NCBI GenBank assembly: GCA_905221605.1
Contig: CAJNDS010000247.1
Location: 419,138-483,137 of the forward strand
DNA length: 64,000 nucleotides
Origin: Symbiodinium natans
Lineage: Eukaryota > Sar > Dinophyceae > Suessiales > Symbiodiniaceae
Direction: 5' to 3'
In this document: positions 63,493 to 64,000 of the stretch, piece by piece
Position numbering within the stretch: position 1 is the stretch's first letter
Layout: each line of letters starts with the position of its first letter
The notes under the pieces: model-generated
Seen by the model: the letters and a program-made list of their open reading frames with translations, nothing else
Databases searched by the model: none
What the model was told of the DNA's origin: nothing
Translations under genes and position numbers: made by a program

Positions 63493-63611
63493 ATTGAGAA
63501 TCATGCCCCTGAGCCCTGAAGGTTCAGGGTTTCGGGTTTGAGGGCTCATCAGAGGGTTTCCCCCCAAAAGTAGGGGTACCCATTTCTTGGGGTCCCACAC
63601 TAAGGGTTCTA

Positions 63612-63802
63612 TAGAGAGAGAGAGAGAGAGAGAGGGAGAGATTGATAGATAGATACGCCGACGAAGACCGTGACACCAAGGGCGCGCCCAGCGCGCGGAG
63701 GTTCAGGGACTTCTGCCCTGTCCTCCATGCCCGGTAGAAGAAGAAGATAGATAGATAGATAGATAGCTAGATAGATAGATAGATATATATATATATATAT
63801 AG
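63612..63802. repeat. (AG)n, (GATA)n and (TA)n microsatellites
   Basis: AG run at 63612-63636, GATA units at 63641-63654 and 63737-63784, then TA at 63784-63801. Confidence 0.95.
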
Positions 63803-64000
63803 AAGGGGTAGTGAGTAGAGTGCTTAAAGGGCGTAGCGTTCAAGGTTGAAGAGATTCCCTATCATGATACGGAACCAGTGGTTTAGGGTACCCCAAAATC
63901 GAGGCCCTGATCTAGAAGACTGCCCACGTCGCGCGTTTGTTTTGCTTGTGAGTTTGTAAGTTTTCGTGGGCGCTTTTAGCAGGCCCTGAATCTACACGTG
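63803..64000. other. No feature seen
   Basis: Short terminal stretch without convincing frame or repeat. Confidence 0.4.

Overview
This is intron-rich nuclear DNA, most likely from a dinoflagellate. Four observations support that. (1) A tetratricopeptide (TPR) gene at 45.9-47.9 kb reassembles cleanly when three of its introns are given GC donors and AG acceptors, and GC donors are frequent in dinoflagellates. (2) A decayed LINE at 14.3-16.5 kb on the minus strand encodes the zinc-knuckle C-terminus I associate with dinoflagellate LINEs; this is from memory and was not searched. (3) The telomere-like repeat is TTTAGGG, which is also found in plants, chromerids and other algae, so it is not decisive. 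(4) Coding-like segments are grouped by strand. A chromerid or related alga is the main alternative. No tRNA, rRNA, CRISPR array, operon or bacterial-type gene was seen.

Layout. From 0 to about 20 kb, coding-like segments lie almost entirely on the minus strand. They are short, change frame, and look like exons of unrecognised genes or of decaying genes. The segment ends in one clear LINE remnant (14.3-16.5 kb) and a second, more decayed one (17.6-18.0 kb). From 20 to 27 kb the window is repeat-dominated: a 10-bp AT-rich satellite, a 26-bp triplet, an AT-rich island (21.1-21.6 kb), a 42-bp minisatellite that keeps a reading frame, and a family of direct and inverted repeats (22.3-24.9 kb). 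From 27.06 to 33.32 kb lies a large imperfect palindrome whose inner arms hold about 1.6 kb of degenerate TTTAGGG and CCCTAGG heptamers. From 33.4 kb to the end, nearly all convincing exons are on the plus strand. They include one exon with a GTAAG donor (33.4 kb), a 364-codon open frame (34.6-35.6 kb), a 53-bp-type satellite (37.8-40.2 kb), the TPR gene, exons of unknown genes (50.7-52.6 kb), a single-exon protein with a PP1-docking-like motif (52.8-53.4 kb), and a chain of tiny coiled-coil exons (about 54.0-63.4 kb) embedded in TTTAGGG arrays.

The arrangement resembles two unidirectional gene blocks pointing away from each other, with the palindrome and satellites in the strand-switch zone. 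That is an inference from coding-like segments, not from transcripts. Most exon calls rest on reading amino-acid composition, heptad patterns and splice phases by eye. Only the TPR gene, the LINE and the coiled-coil exons can be placed in a recognised class.
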